From: Quillaja saponaria
Lineage: Eukaryota > Streptophyta > Magnoliopsida > Fabales > Quillajaceae
Length of the DNA: 64,000 nt
NCBI GenBank assembly: GCA_029379385.1
Contig: CM055618.1
Location: forward strand, 878,134-942,133
Reading direction: 5' to 3'
Below are positions 47,561 through 59,400 of the stretch, in pieces. The notes under the pieces are model-generated. The model was not told the DNA's origin and did no database searches. It saw nothing but the letters and a program-made list of their open reading frames with translations. The number at the start of each line of letters is the position of its first letter. Position 1 is the stretch's first letter. A program made the translations under genes and the position numbers.

Positions 47561-48425
47561 CTTTTTAACTTGGAGTTTAGAATATAAATGGTGTATGTCA
47601 TATCATTTTCTTAAAAACTTTCTAGGATAATATACATGCAGCTTTACTTAATTACCAACTTTACTTTCGAAGAAAATTCATATCATACAATTAGCAATGC
47701 ATAAGTTTTCTACTTTTATAAGTTTTTCTTTTTTTCTCTTCTAAAGTGCACTTGTGTTGTTGTTTTGTGCTCATAATCATACAATGATAAAAAAACTATA
47801 TATATATTGGTTTCCTAAGAGTTTCCCCACCCCTTTGGGAGTGAGATTACATTAAATCTTGTTTGGGGTTCGTAATTGCTCCTCCCATAAGTGTTTTCAT
47901 GCAAACTCAAATCCCTGATATTATAGAATCCTCTTAATAGTTGAGTTCAAGCATGTCTTACTATTTGAACCACGACTTGTGGCCTTGTGCGTAGTTAGGA
48001 GTATTTTTAAAAGCACAACATACATTTAAAAGATGACAGTCACTTTTTGACAATTATCTTTACACAGCTCAAAATCATATCAATTTTTAAAAAATCACAG
48101 TATTGCCAAACTTAACCTTAGATTGGAGGGTTTACTTTCTCCAAAAAATAAAATAATATAAATATATATATATATTAATTATTCTTATTATTTCTTTAAT
48201 TTTTAATAGTTTAAATAATATAATTTTAATTTTTTATTATTTAATTTAATTAATAAACTAAATATTATATACTAAAATATATCATATTCTTAATCTAATT
48301 CGATTAGAGCTTAAGCTATACCCTCTGCTAGTATAAATTAAAAAAGATGGTGTGCCCTAGCAATGTAATATGAAAGAAAGCAATCCTTAATCCTTGAGTA
48401 GAAGAAGAAAAAACTTAACCTGCTG
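47561..48425. other. AT-rich DNA upstream of the F-box gene
   Basis: The region is very AT-rich from 48140 to 48300 and holds no gene. A stretch near 48010-48120 resembles the MITE-like element at 45.2-45.7 kb. It would have carried the F-box promoter; no TATA can be chosen with confidence. Confidence 0.3.
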
Positions 48426-48649
48426 ATGACGATGAAGGAAAACATACAGGTAGAAGTAGCCGTCAACTTAAATTGGTCGACAATTCCAGGTGATATCTTG
48501 TGTTTGATTGTAAGTAAAATCAACTTCATTGACAAATATGTTAGGTTTTGTGCAATGTGTCGACCTTGGTACTTGATTGCAACTAAGTATTACAATGAAA
48601 TGAAGAAATTCAAATATGGTCCTTGTTTAATGAGAAGGGAGGATAAACT

Positions 48650-49051
48650 TGTTAGAAATGAGGTGAGCACAACACAAAAATTAAAGAGAGTGAACAAATT
48701 GGGATACTCAAATACAAATTCTTGTCTCTTGATATCAAATTGAACATATAGAATGGGTATTTATAAGACTCATAATAGTAACTTTAAAGTCATACAACTA
48801 AATGTGCACTAATATGACTTAAGCACCCATTACCCTAGACATTAAGGAATCCAACCCATTATAACAACTTTATTACACATTAACCAAAAAAAGAAAAGAA
48901 AAAAAACTCTTACTAGTATACAATAATTTATAGCCACCCATTATAAGAAATTAACTACCTCTTAAAACTCTATTACATCAAAATAACTCACACATTTCTA
49001 ATTTCAACTAACAATTTATTTATAGGAAAATAAAGTTTATTATTTTCAACA
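48650..49051 (-). repeat. 3' LTR of the F-box copia element
   Basis: This 402-base LTR runs TGTTAGAAATGAG to TTTTCAACA on the plus strand. It keeps a 48-base block (48747-48794) that includes a minus-strand CTTATAAATACCC TATA box, absent from the other LTR. Confidence 0.92.
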
Positions 49052-49399
49052 TTTCCCCTTAAACTTAATTTTTCTTTCTAACTCCAAGCAATTCTCTCAA
49101 TCCTTGAAAGACTTCAAATTTAAGTGATTTTGTGAAAATATCAGCAACCTGATCAAGAGACTTCATAAATTTGACTTCCACTTCTTTCTAGCAATACACT
49201 CATGGGTGAAATGATACCTTGTGTCTATATGTTTGCTTCTATCATGGAAGACGAGATTCTTTTCTAAAGCTAGTGTAGACTTGTTATCAACAAAAATTTG
49301 GGTTGGTTCTTTTTGTGGCTCTTGTAGCTTCTTCTAAAATCTTCTTAACCAAATGGCATGACAAGTACAAGAGATAGCAGCAACATATTCGACCTCATA

Positions 49400-50130
49400 G
49401 GTTGAAAGAGTATTGAAACCCAAGAAATTGAATTATTTCTCAGGAAAAATACAAAACCCGTGGTGCTTTTTCTATCATCCAAATCTTCAGTAAAATCATT
49501 ATCATAATATCCCACTAGACCAATAATATGTGAAGAAGAATAAAATAGGCCATAGTCATGTAGCGAAGAATTCTTTTAGCTGTTTGCATGTGAGTAGAAG
49601 TAGAAGATTCCATATGACTCACTACTTTAACAACATAAAGAATATCCAGCCTTGTGCAAGTCAAGTATCTCAAGCTTTCAACAAGACTTCTAAATAATGT
49701 GGGATCTACCATTTCTCCATCATCATACTTTGACAACTTCATTCCACATTCCGTGGGTGTATTAACAGAGTTGCTACCAAGCATTTGAAATTTCTTAAGA
49801 ACATCCTTTGCATACCCTTCTTATGAAATAAAAATTTCACCATCATTTTGCTTCACTTCAAGGCCCATGTAATAAGACATTAACCATATGTCAGTAATCT
49901 CAAATTCACAAGTCATTGCCTTCTTGAAATCTTCAAACATGATTGGATTATTTCTTGTAAAAATTAGATCATCCACATAATGGCAAACAAATAAAACATC
50001 ACTATTTTCATGTACCTTCACATAAAGTGCATATTCATGTGGACATCTAACAAAACCCATTTTCTTGAAAGTACTTGTCAATTCAATTATTCCATGCCCT
50101 TAGTGCTTGTTTTAGGCCATACAAAGCCTT
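49400..50130 (-). pseudogene. Copia RT and RNase H remains
   Basis: The minus-strand frame 49821-50081 holds RT residues including FVCHYVDDLIFT with the catalytic YVDD intact, then SYYMGLEVKQ. The frame 49515-49784 holds LGSNSVNTPTECGMKLSKYD and SLRYLTCTRLDILYVV, the connection region, then HMQTAKRILRYM. The RNase H part farther left is only partly recognisable. A stop separates the two frames near 49818. Confidence 0.85.
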
Positions 50131-50500
50131 TTATTGCCCTTCAATCACATAACCCTCAGATTGTTCAACATAAAACTTTTCTTCAAGAAAACCATAGAGT
50201 AAAGCAGATTTTACATCCAATTGATAAATCTTCCAATGCTTATGGGTTGCAAAAGAGATTAACAATTGGATTGTTTTAAGCTAGCATCAAGAGCAAATAC
50301 CTCTTTATAATCAATCCCCGGCTTTTATGCATAGCTTTTTACAACTAGTCTCGCTTTGTACTTCTTAGCTTCTCCTTTTGCATTTTTCTTTGTCTGTACA
50401 CTCATTTCATTCCAATAGCTTTATGATCTTTTGGAAGATTTGGCAACTCCCAAGTATCATTTTTTTTAATAGCTTTTATCTTCTCATCCATTGCTTGTCT

Positions 50501-51725
50501 CTACTTCTTGTCATTTTTAGCTTCTTCAAAAAACAATGGTTCACAATGCCATGTTTCATCTTCATTGAACTCAGGATCTTTACTAATTATGAGTTTCCCA
50601 TTCCTTGGGTTATAAAGCTTGTACCCTTTGGAATTTGAATCATAGCCAATAAATACATACTTTATAATTCGATCATTAAGTTTAGATCTCTCTTGATCCG
50701 GTACATGGGCATAGACAATGCTTCCAAAAATTCGCATGTGAGAAACATTCGGCTTCTTTCTATTCCAAGCTTCTTGAGATGTTTGATTCTTCACACCTTT
50801 GGTTGGACATCTAGTGGACAAATAAATTGCACAAGAAACAGCTTTTGCCCAAAATTCTTTAGGCATATTCTTAGATTTCAACAAACATTGGGCTATATTA
50901 AGAATTGTTCTATTCTTCCTTTCTACTACACCATTTTGTTGTGGTATCCTAGAAACCATTAAAGAATGATGAATCCCTTGTGTTTCACTAAAGATGTTGA
51001 ATTCATTTGAAGTGAATTCGACTTCTCTATCGGAACTTAAAGATTTAATTACTTGACCTTTTTTTTTTTCTACGTGCTTTAAACTTTTTGAACACCTCAA
51101 AAGCCTTTGATGTTTTCTTTAAAAAATAAACCCATGTTTTGGGGTGTATAGTCATCAATGAAAATCAAAAAAATAATTAGTATTACCAAATGAGCATGGC
51201 TTGATTGGTCTACACACATTGATATGAATAAGTTGAAGTGGCTTGGTTGCTCTTGTGGCTTATTTAGGAAAACTCTTCCTTGTATGTTTTCCAAGGAGGC
51301 ATGCTTACATAATTGATTTGGGTTGTTAATGAATGGCAACCAGACACCATCTTCTTCTCTCCCAAATTCTTGAGTCTTCCAAAATTTAAATGACCCAATC
51401 GTATATGCCAATGCCATGTTGAATCTTTTGAACACATGTTCAAACATTTGGCACCATTGATTTTGAGATTTAAAATGAACATTCTGTTTCTTGTCTTGGG
51501 CACTTTAGCAATAAGATTAGAATCTTGGCCTCTAAGCAAAAAACTTTTATCTTTCATATGGATTTCATAGCCTTTCTCCAAAAGTTGTCCCAAACTTAAA
51601 ATGTTACTTTTTAATTTTGAAACATAATAAACATCATAAATGAGCTCATGGCCACCATCTTTCAAAGAAATTAAAATGGTACATTTCCCATTGATTGGAA
51701 TTTTGGAAGAGTCTCCAAATGTCAT
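50501..51725 (-). pseudogene. Copia protease end and integrase remains
   Basis: The minus-strand frame 51264-51725 begins TFGDSSKIPINGKCTI (after the protease) and leads to LWHWHIRLGHLNF-type His residues of the integrase zinc finger (HWHIRLGHL). Frame 50501-51100 holds the integrase core end, IPQQNGVVERKNRTILNIAQ, and AVSCAIYLSTRCPTKG, KYVFIGYDSNSKGYKLYNP. A shift joins the pieces near 51100. The protease DSGA part lies on the other side of the solo LTR (about 53.2 kb). Confidence 0.85.
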
Positions 51726-51735
51726 AAATGCACTC

Positions 51736-53169
51736 TGATAAGTCTATGAAATAGCCCTATTACATGTCCTTTTTATTCCTATCATTTGCTATGTTATTGA
51801 GTTTTAGTTTGATTGTTGCTTAGTTGAGTCAATTGTTTTAAAGTGTTGAATCCTAATTGAGTATGCTTAGAATTTAGCCTTTATTTATGAATTTTGTTGA
51901 TTCTTAACTTAGTTTGTGTGTTTTGAAAGTTTAATACTTAAAGAAAACTTATTTGGAGTTAAATTCGAGTCAAACAAGGATTTCTTACTCGTCGAGCGCC
52001 ATGGCCACAGAAAAGAGACGCCACAGTGCCTAAATCGTGCAATAATTCAACTAGTCAAAGGCTTGGGCACTGCGGTTACAGAAAGCTATCATTAGGGCAA
52101 TGGCCCTGGTGTTGTGTCACCAAAAAGCTGCGGTTGGGGCCTCCAATGGTGATCCCGCAATCAGATTTTTAGTGCTGAGGCACCAGAACTTTAATGCTAA
52201 GGTGCCAGATCAATTCCTAATATGAATTGACTTCTTTTTATGGATTTTGAAGCCTATTTAAGGAGATTTATGTGGGGAATAAAGACACACAAGTTTAGTT
52301 AAGAAAGTATGGAGATTAAGAGGCAATCAAGAATGCAAGGAGCAAGGATAGCTAAAGCTTGAAGATTGACAACCTTTATAGTTTTCTTTATTCTACTCCT
52401 TCTTTTCTTTCTTGTATTTGCTTGATGTTTTATTTATTTATATCTATGTTTACACTAAGTAGCATGGAGTAGTTACTTCTTTAGGATTACAATGGAACTC
52501 AACATGTAGCTTTGTTCTTTTTTATAATATGATTGCTTAGGGTTTGGTACATGAATTATTTATCTTATTCTATGATTTATGCTTCTAATTGATTAGCTAC
52601 CAATTAGATGATTTGGTAATTTAGCGGAACTTTGACAAAGAAAATCTAGGTTTAGCCTTGAATAAGATAGCACTTGTTTGAATTCATTCACATGCTTGTT
52701 TGAATTTGATTTGTATGTAGGATAGAAATATACCTCTATACCTTGTGTAGCCATTGTTATGTCTATTCTTAATGAGTCTAGCTTAATTCAATTCTCATAG
52801 AAATATAGTGAATTGATTAAGTTTGATATTATTATAACCAATTTGAAATATACTTAAAATTGAATAAGAATTCTAGGTTAGTAATTTGGTATCAACAACT
52901 AAGAATGATAAGATAATAATAATAATCCAAGTGAGTGTCGAGGGAAGTTGTAATTCTAGGTTTTCTCCATTACATTCTTATGTTTGCTTGCTTTAGTTTA
53001 GTATAGTTTAGTTATAAATCTCTTAAAGTTAATTGGTTTAGATAAAGTTAGGATTGGTCAATTTTAGTACTTAGCAATTGTTATATCTAATTCTTCGTGG
53101 GTTCAACGCTTTACTTACACTTTATTACTTGCTCATGATACGTGCACTTGCGTGATAAATCCTACAACA
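51736..53169 (+). mobile_element. Solo LTR nested in the copia element
   Basis: A 1434-base block starts TGATAAGTCT and ends CCTACAACA. It is flanked by the perfect 5-bp duplication CACTC (51731-51735 and 53170-53174). Inside there is no primer site, purine tract or coding frame. Its 3' part, with GGGTTCAACGC and CGTGCACTTGCGTG, resembles LTRs of plant Ty3/gypsy (Athila/Tat-like) elements. Recombination between two LTRs is the usual origin. Confidence 0.85.
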
Positions 53170-53229
53170 CACTCACTTTCTCATCAATCTCCAAAATTTA
53201 CTTTTGTCCCTACACATATGATTGCTTGC

Positions 53230-54240
53230 ACCACTGTCAAGGTACCATGAATTCTTTACCTCCTTTTCATCTCCTTTGAATGCTAGCAACAAAGTTGGCT
53301 TTTCCATTTCTGTTTTGTATTCAATTAGATTAGCATTCTCTTCAACAACATTAGAATTGTGACATTTCGAAGAAAAATGACCAAATTTATGATAATTATA
53401 ACATTCAACATTGCTCTTGTCATATCTTCTCTCATTTGGTCTTGCACAATTTTATCTTCCTCTTCCATGGCCTTTTGACGATTATTGGCCTTTTTCTTCG
53501 TTAATTTTCTCAAAATGATATCCTTCTCTTCCTCTTCCATGACCATGACCATAACCTCTTTGGTTTCTTTCTTGTATACCATCTTTTCTTTGAAAGAAAA
53601 CTTGGCTTGGAGAATTTGTTCAAGCAGCTTCTTTTCCTTCTTAATTCTTTCTTCATGGGCTTATAATGATCCCATGAGTTGCTCAATAGACATGGTCTCC
53701 AAGTCTTTCAATTCTTCTATTGTAACTACAATGTAATAAAATTTTGGTTGCAAATAACGAAGGATTATCTCCACCACATGAACATTTTCTATTTTTTCTT
53801 CATACTTTTTTCAATTGGTTGACAATGGCTTGCATTCTTGAAAAAAAATCCTAAATTGACTTGGATTCCTTCATGTGTAAAGCTTCAAAATCTTCTTTCA
53901 ATGTTTGGAGTCGAAATTTTTTCACTTTTTCAACTCCTTGGAGAGAGTTTTGTAAAATCTCCCAAGCTTCCTTGGTAGTAGTTGCTAGTTTCACATTCTC
54001 AAACATAGACTCATTTAATCCTTGATAAATAAGGGTGAGAGCATGTTGATCCTTCTTCTTTACCTTTTGTAAGGCATAATTAAAGCAGTTTCATCTTGTG
54101 GTTGGTCATATCCTTTCTCTACAATCTCCCATGCATTTTGTCTACCAAGCAAAGCTTTCATATGAAGACATTAATTGTCATTGTTGTCGTTAGTAAGACA
54201 AGAAAATTAAAATGAGAACATATCAGATCCATCAGACATC
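53230..54240 (-). pseudogene. Copia gag remains
   Basis: Reading leftward from 54240 the minus strand gives LLGRQNAWEIVEKGYDQPQD, typical of the copia gag (DUF4219/UBN2 type), then EELKDLETMSIEQLMGSL with a zinc-knuckle region near 53.35-53.45 kb. An open frame at 53325-53582 is Lys/Glu-rich and may be out of the coding frame. Many stops are present. Confidence 0.7.
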
Positions 54241-54284
54241 TTTCAAACTCACCAAATTAGAGCACCTAGGCTCTAATACCACTT

Positions 54285-54633
54285 TGTTAGAAATGTGATG
54301 AGCACAACACACAAATTAAAAAAGATAAAGAAATTAGAATACTTTAAAACAACTTCTTCTTTCTTGATATCAAATTGAACACAACTAAATGTGAACTAAT
54401 ATGAATTAGACACCTATTACCCTAGACATTAAGGACTCCAACTTATTACAATGATTTTCTTACATAATAACAAAAAAAAAAAAAAAAACTCCCACTAGCA
54501 TATAATAATTTATAGCCACCCATTGTAAGAAATTAACTACTTGTTAAAACCCCATTAAATTAAAATAACTCACACCTTTCTAACTTCCACTAACACTTTA
54601 TTCATAAGAAAATAAAGTTTATTATTTTCAACA
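54285..54633 (-). repeat. 5' LTR of the F-box copia element
   Basis: This 349-base LTR matches 48650-49051 but lacks the 48-base block at the junction near 54381. ACA occurs at both edges of the lost block in the other copy, which suggests slippage. The TATA box is missing. Confidence 0.92.
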
Positions 54634-55250
54634 GAACTTTCTTCCAAGGCAATGTTTTACTGCTTTGACTATGTAGAGCCCTGGTAGGTTGATTTATCGT
54701 AAGATGCAGAAAGGCGGTGCTTGGATTCCCTTTTGGCTGGCTTGTCACTTTTGGTGGTAGTAATTTGGAATTGAGCCTCTTGAATCCTTTTACAAGAGCC
54801 ACCATCACCTTCCCAAATATCAAGACCATGATTCCCATAAAAAGAAGAGAAATTGCATTACATTAAGGCATTCTTGACAATGAGTCCTGACTCCCCATAT
54901 TGCATTGTATTTGCACTAATCAATCCATCTGGACAAGATAATGATTTCATATTAGGATTTGTAAAACCAAATTCCTAGGCTAGCTGGTCACCCATACAAG
55001 GTGTTGGTTATGTGTATGACATAATATATTTCGAAGGTAATTTATATTTTATTAGACATATGAAATTTAATGATTTTAAACATACCACATTTTTCTCTAT
55101 TGAAATTGAAGAAGAAGCTGTAGGGAAAGTAATTGAATTTGCTCTTCTACTGAAATTAGTAGTAGGAGAAGGGGAAGACACACCTGGAGAAGGTTTTTAT
55201 ACTAAGAAATATCATGTTAATTTGGAATGGGAGCTTTGTTTGATTCTTAG

Positions 55251-55637
55251 TGTTGGGCTTGTGTCTTAAATTGTAAAGAAAAAAAAGAAATATCAGTTTT
55301 TGATGCTAGGATTAGGTTTAATTGTTAGGTTGGTGTTGCCAATATATTATAAATAGTAGTAGAAGAGGCAAAGAAAGGGTGTAGCCACAAAGTAGAGTGT
55401 GTGCTATTTATTGTGAGGTTTTTTGTGAGAAGGGTTATTAGTTGTGATTGGGATTTGAGATTGTGAGAGAAAGAGTTATGATAGAGAGAAATTATTGTAA
55501 TCTCCTTTGATTATTAGTGGAATTTTGTTGCCTTTGCTTGTGATTCTTTCTTCAGTTTGAGGGTTTTTCATGTTAAATATTGTGTTATTTTTGTGTTTTC
55601 CTGCAACTTTATTGAATAGTAGGGCTTTACCCCTACA
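55251..55637 (+). repeat. 5' LTR of the third copia element
   Basis: This 387-base LTR interrupts the F-box remnant. It has TG..CA ends, a TATA-like box about 100 bases in, and ends directly at the primer site. The partner LTR is outside the window. Confidence 0.85.
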
Positions 55638-55677
55638 ATTAGTATCAGAGTGAAGGTTGATTTTTGGCCAGTAGTCT

Positions 55678-56487
55678 ATGATGGCAAAATTTGAGGTGGA
55701 GTTGTTGGATGGGAGGAACAATGTCAATCTTTGGCAAAGTACTATGAAGGATGTCCTTGTGCAATGAGGATTGCATAAAGTCTTGCTGGGTAAGAAGCCG
55801 GAGAAAATGAGTTATGATAATTAGGATGAATTAGAGATGAATGTTGTGAGTACAATCCATTAAGCTCTAGCTCCAGACTCCGGAGGTAAAGTATAGTGTC
55901 TTGAATGAAAATTTTCCAGTAGAATTATGAAAGAAGCGGGAAAAAATTTATATGTCAAAATCTCTCACAAATTAACTATATTTGAAGAAAGAATTGTGTC
56001 TGTTGAAGATGGAGGAAGGTACAAATATCTGGGATCATATGAATACCTACAATAAGCTTACTACTCAGTTATTGAGTGTATAAGTTAAAATAGAAGGGGA
56101 AGACAAAGCTTTGTTGTTGTTAACTCTCCCATCATCCCATCATCATATGAAAATTTGGTAAGTACATTATTGGTAAGGAAGAAGACATTAAAGGTGGAGG
56201 AAGTGACTATAGTTTTGTTGGAGAGTGAAAAATTCAAGAAACCTAGTAATAATTCTGAAGGTAGAGGTTTTATAATGAATTCTGATTGTGGCAGGAGTGC
56301 ATCACGTGGAATATAATATGATAGAGAAAAATCTAGATCGAAGGTGGATCACAGAAATATGGAGTGTTACTATTGTCATAAGATAGGGCACATCCAATTT
56401 TATTGCAAGAATATGAAGAATGATATGGAAGAATTTAAGAAGAAAATTGAGAAGTCTGATGATACTATCTCATCTAGTGAGGAGGAG
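55678..56487 (+). pseudogene. Copia gag remains with zinc knuckle
   Basis: From ATGATGGCAAAA the frame reads KFEVELLDGRNNVNLWQSTM, then GLHKVLLGKKPEKM, with in-frame stops. Later pieces read KALLLLTLPSS-like and EEVTIVLLESEKFKK. Near 56356 MECYYCHKIGHIQFYC forms a clean CX2CX4HX4C knuckle. This is the UBN2-type gag of plant copia elements. The coding part stops at 56488 because of the next insertion. Confidence 0.85.
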
Positions 56488-59400
56488 TGTCACACCCCTC
56501 ACAGAGGCAAGACTGGCTGGAGGATTTAATAACCAAACCTATGTAACCTTGACTTCAAAACAAAGTAACAAACATAACTCTTAATCCAAATAAGAATAAA
56601 AGTAACTTTTATAAAACAAAAGTTCATTGTAAAAGTTTATTTTTTCAAACAGTTTACAATTTACTAAAAATTTTAGCAGAGGTTTCCTACAATATGGAAC
56701 ATGCCTCGAAATACAAACAAATATGTTCATGATTTTACGCAACAATAACATAAAGACAACAAGAGCTATGTCTCATCCACATTATAAACAAGACAAATAA
56801 CAAGACTCTTACACTATACGAAATTAAACGCCCCATAGTTCTAGTGTGACTGTAAACTTTCATCATTGACTTCAAGTCTGAGATCTTGGAAAATAACTTG
56901 TCATACTCTGTCGGCAGGTCACTAGCTCGTTGATTACATATATAGAAGTCCTGTTACTAAAAAAAAATTCACAAGAATGAGGTGAGTCCTACGGACTTCA
57001 TGAATGAAAAATCGTACCCAACAGGTAATAGCATCAGTCAATACAAGTATATAACATATATAGTCAATTAGCATCACGTGACAATGTTCATGTCTTAATT
57101 CAAAATATACGTACACATTTGTAATCGTCGTAAATTCATAACTTACATGATTCATAGGATCATACATTAATCAGAGCAATCATAACATACAAAGCAAACA
57201 AATGGCCAATGAGTAACTTAGCCCAACACAATAGTATCACCCCCCACCGAGCATTTACGTGCTCGCATAACAGGTTAAACTCCGTACATAATCCATCTTA
57301 CTAGGGCTGATCACTCAAACTGTTAAAAATATTTATTAGAATCAAAATATCTTGAAATTTCAAATTCACATATCGCAGGTGCACCTGGATCTCAATTCAG
57401 AAAATAAAAATCATTTTTCAGGAAAATTTTAATTTGTTGGCCCTTATCAACCACAAACAATTTCAAACAAGCATGATTTAAATTACTCACTAAAACATTG
57501 TACTTGCACATTTATTTAAATACACATAATAATCTAGTCCTCAAAGGCAACAATTAACCACTCACCTGTTTATAAATCCTGTTCGTCACTTCCTCATGCG
57601 CTCACGTATGTCATCAGGCCCACAGAAAAGTCCGAAACTGAAATTCATAATTCTAAATAATACTCAGTTTATAAACGTTATTGTTATAATCTTTTAATTA
57701 CCAAGCTTATATATATCAACTTATATAGATTTCTTTATGAAAGTTATCTATTAAGCCATTATATGTCAAGTAGTATGAATTGTACTTTATATAGTAAGGT
57801 TGATAATGAAAAGACAGTTTAGATGTCTTGAAAATGCATAGAGTCGAAACAAACTATTAGAAAAGATAGAAAAATACTAGTGATTTAAAGGTGTTGAAAC
57901 TGTTCAAACATGGGGTTTATACCAGTGTTTACTGTAATAGTCATATCTTTCCCTAGAAAATTCCAAATCAAGTTTTGTAAAATTTATTAAATACTAGACA
58001 CATGTATATTTATAATGGTATATCATTTGAAATTTTAAGATATGTATATCAATACAGTTTATTCTTTGAAGTTGCATTAACTTCTACAAAAAACAGGATT
58101 TTGACAACTCTGACCTTAACTTAGTTAATTGAACATAACTTTCTCTAGAAAAAAGGAAATCCAATTCCATTTGTTGAATTTATTAATAGAAAAGTATATA
58201 TTTATAGATAGGTATCATATGCATTATTTGGAGGTGTATATTAGTACAATTAATTATTTAAAGTTTACTCTTTCTATACATTTCACAACCCCTTGGATAT
58301 ATATTTATTTTTACATACATACTTAATCAAATTTAATGAAACCAAGATGAAACATTAACTGTAAGAATTTATCTACCTTTCTTACTAAGAAACTTTTCCT
58401 AAAATCAGCATAGAACTCACTTGATTCTTCACATAACCAAAAATAGAGCACTCAAAAAATTCCTGGTTGCCAACCTTTAATTCTGATGTTTATAGAATTC
58501 TTATACTTGGGGATTAAGTTACGAAACTCTCTAGTACTGTGTTTCAAGATATTAAGAACAACTTTCATACAGAGGTACTTAGCTAATTCTAACCCTAACC
58601 CCCAAGGAAGACTCCCGGACTGACTTAAGCTCACTAAAAATGCTACATAGACCTAGCTACAGTCTAGGAGATCTACCAAAAAATGCACTTGAAACTAGGT
58701 TACGAAATTTTTAAGATATCATCTCATTATCCTAAGCTACATTTTCTCTTTTAAACTTTTAATTTAATTCATCCTTGAAGACACTCAAATTACTAGATTT
58801 CTCTAACCTATAAAATCTAACCCTGCTTCTCTTTCATTAATCACTTAACCATCTAAATTGAAATATACCAAGTTTTATTCATTACATTACAACTAGTTTC
58901 TCTCAGATATTTTTTCAAACATCTTAAAGGCATGCTTTACTTCCATTCATATTTATACATATATATATAAATATATATATTTATCCCCTAAAATTAACAC
59001 AATTCCTATCAACTTCCATATTCATTATATTTCATTCACTAATTTTAAAATTGATTTATTTTCCCAACATCAATCCTACTTAATACAAATTTTCCCCCTT
59101 TCTTACATCCTTACTAAACACTCTTGAATTTCAACTCAAGCTTTTAACTTACTAAAAACTCATACTCTTAAATACTTACTAAATGAAAATGATACTATTT
59201 CCAATGAAATCAATTAATCTAGTTGAAGAAAGAGTTCAAGTCAATACCATAATAATATGAAAGGGTGGCTAGTAGATTTAAAATTTACCTGCTGCCTTGA
59301 AACTTGAAGAATTACTCCCTCATAACACCTTACGGACCGGCCAAGATGCAGGACATGAAGAAAACAAAATGCCTACCTAAGGAGGAAGTATGCCACTACT

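Larger units (their letters stand above)
48650..54633 (-). mobile_element. Ty1/copia LTR retrotransposon in the F-box gene
   Basis: LTRs at 48650-49051 and 54285-54633 bound a minus-strand element of 6.0 kb including a nested solo LTR. The flanks AAACT (48645-48649) and GAACT (54634-54638) are a target duplication with one change. In element orientation the primer site reads AAGTGGTATTAGAG (54271-54284 reversed) and a purine tract AAGGGGAAA precedes the 3' LTR. Gag, protease, integrase, RT and RNase H remains follow in copia order on the minus strand. Frameshifts and the solo LTR make it inactive. Confidence 0.93.
48426..55250 (+). pseudogene. F-box/DUF295 gene split by a copia insertion
   Basis: The 5' part (48426-48649) opens with ATG and reads NWSTIPGDILCLIVSKINFID, KYVRFCAMCRPWYLIATK: an F-box with its conserved Pro-x-Asp and the downstream Cys-x2-Trp. 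The 3' part (54639-55250), beyond the copia element, continues in the sense of the same family: RCLGFPFGWLVTFGG, NLELSLLNPFTRATITFPNI, SPDSPYCIVFAL, then YDIIYFEGNLYFIRH, as in plant F-box/DUF295 proteins. The target duplication AAACT/GAACT joins the parts. Extra stops and shifts occur in the 3' part (for example near 54690), so decay went on after or before the insertion. A third element cuts the end at 55251. F-box proteins normally link substrates to SCF ubiquitin ligases; this copy is inactive. Confidence 0.8.
55251..56487 (+). mobile_element. Third Ty1/copia element, truncated by a later insertion
   Basis: An LTR (55251-55637, TGTTGGGCTTG to CCCCTACA) is followed by the primer site ATTAGTATCAGAG, a variant of the initiator-Met tRNA site, and by gag from 55678. 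The LTR has a TATA-like TATTATAAATAGTAG near 55350. The element is cut at 56488, inside gag, by the long-LTR element; its remainder lies beyond the window. The 5-base left flank is CTTAG. Confidence 0.88.

Noticed and set aside
53485..53736. Ser/Phe-rich plus-strand frame
   Set aside because: It is the reverse strand of the Lys/Glu-rich gag region of the copia element.
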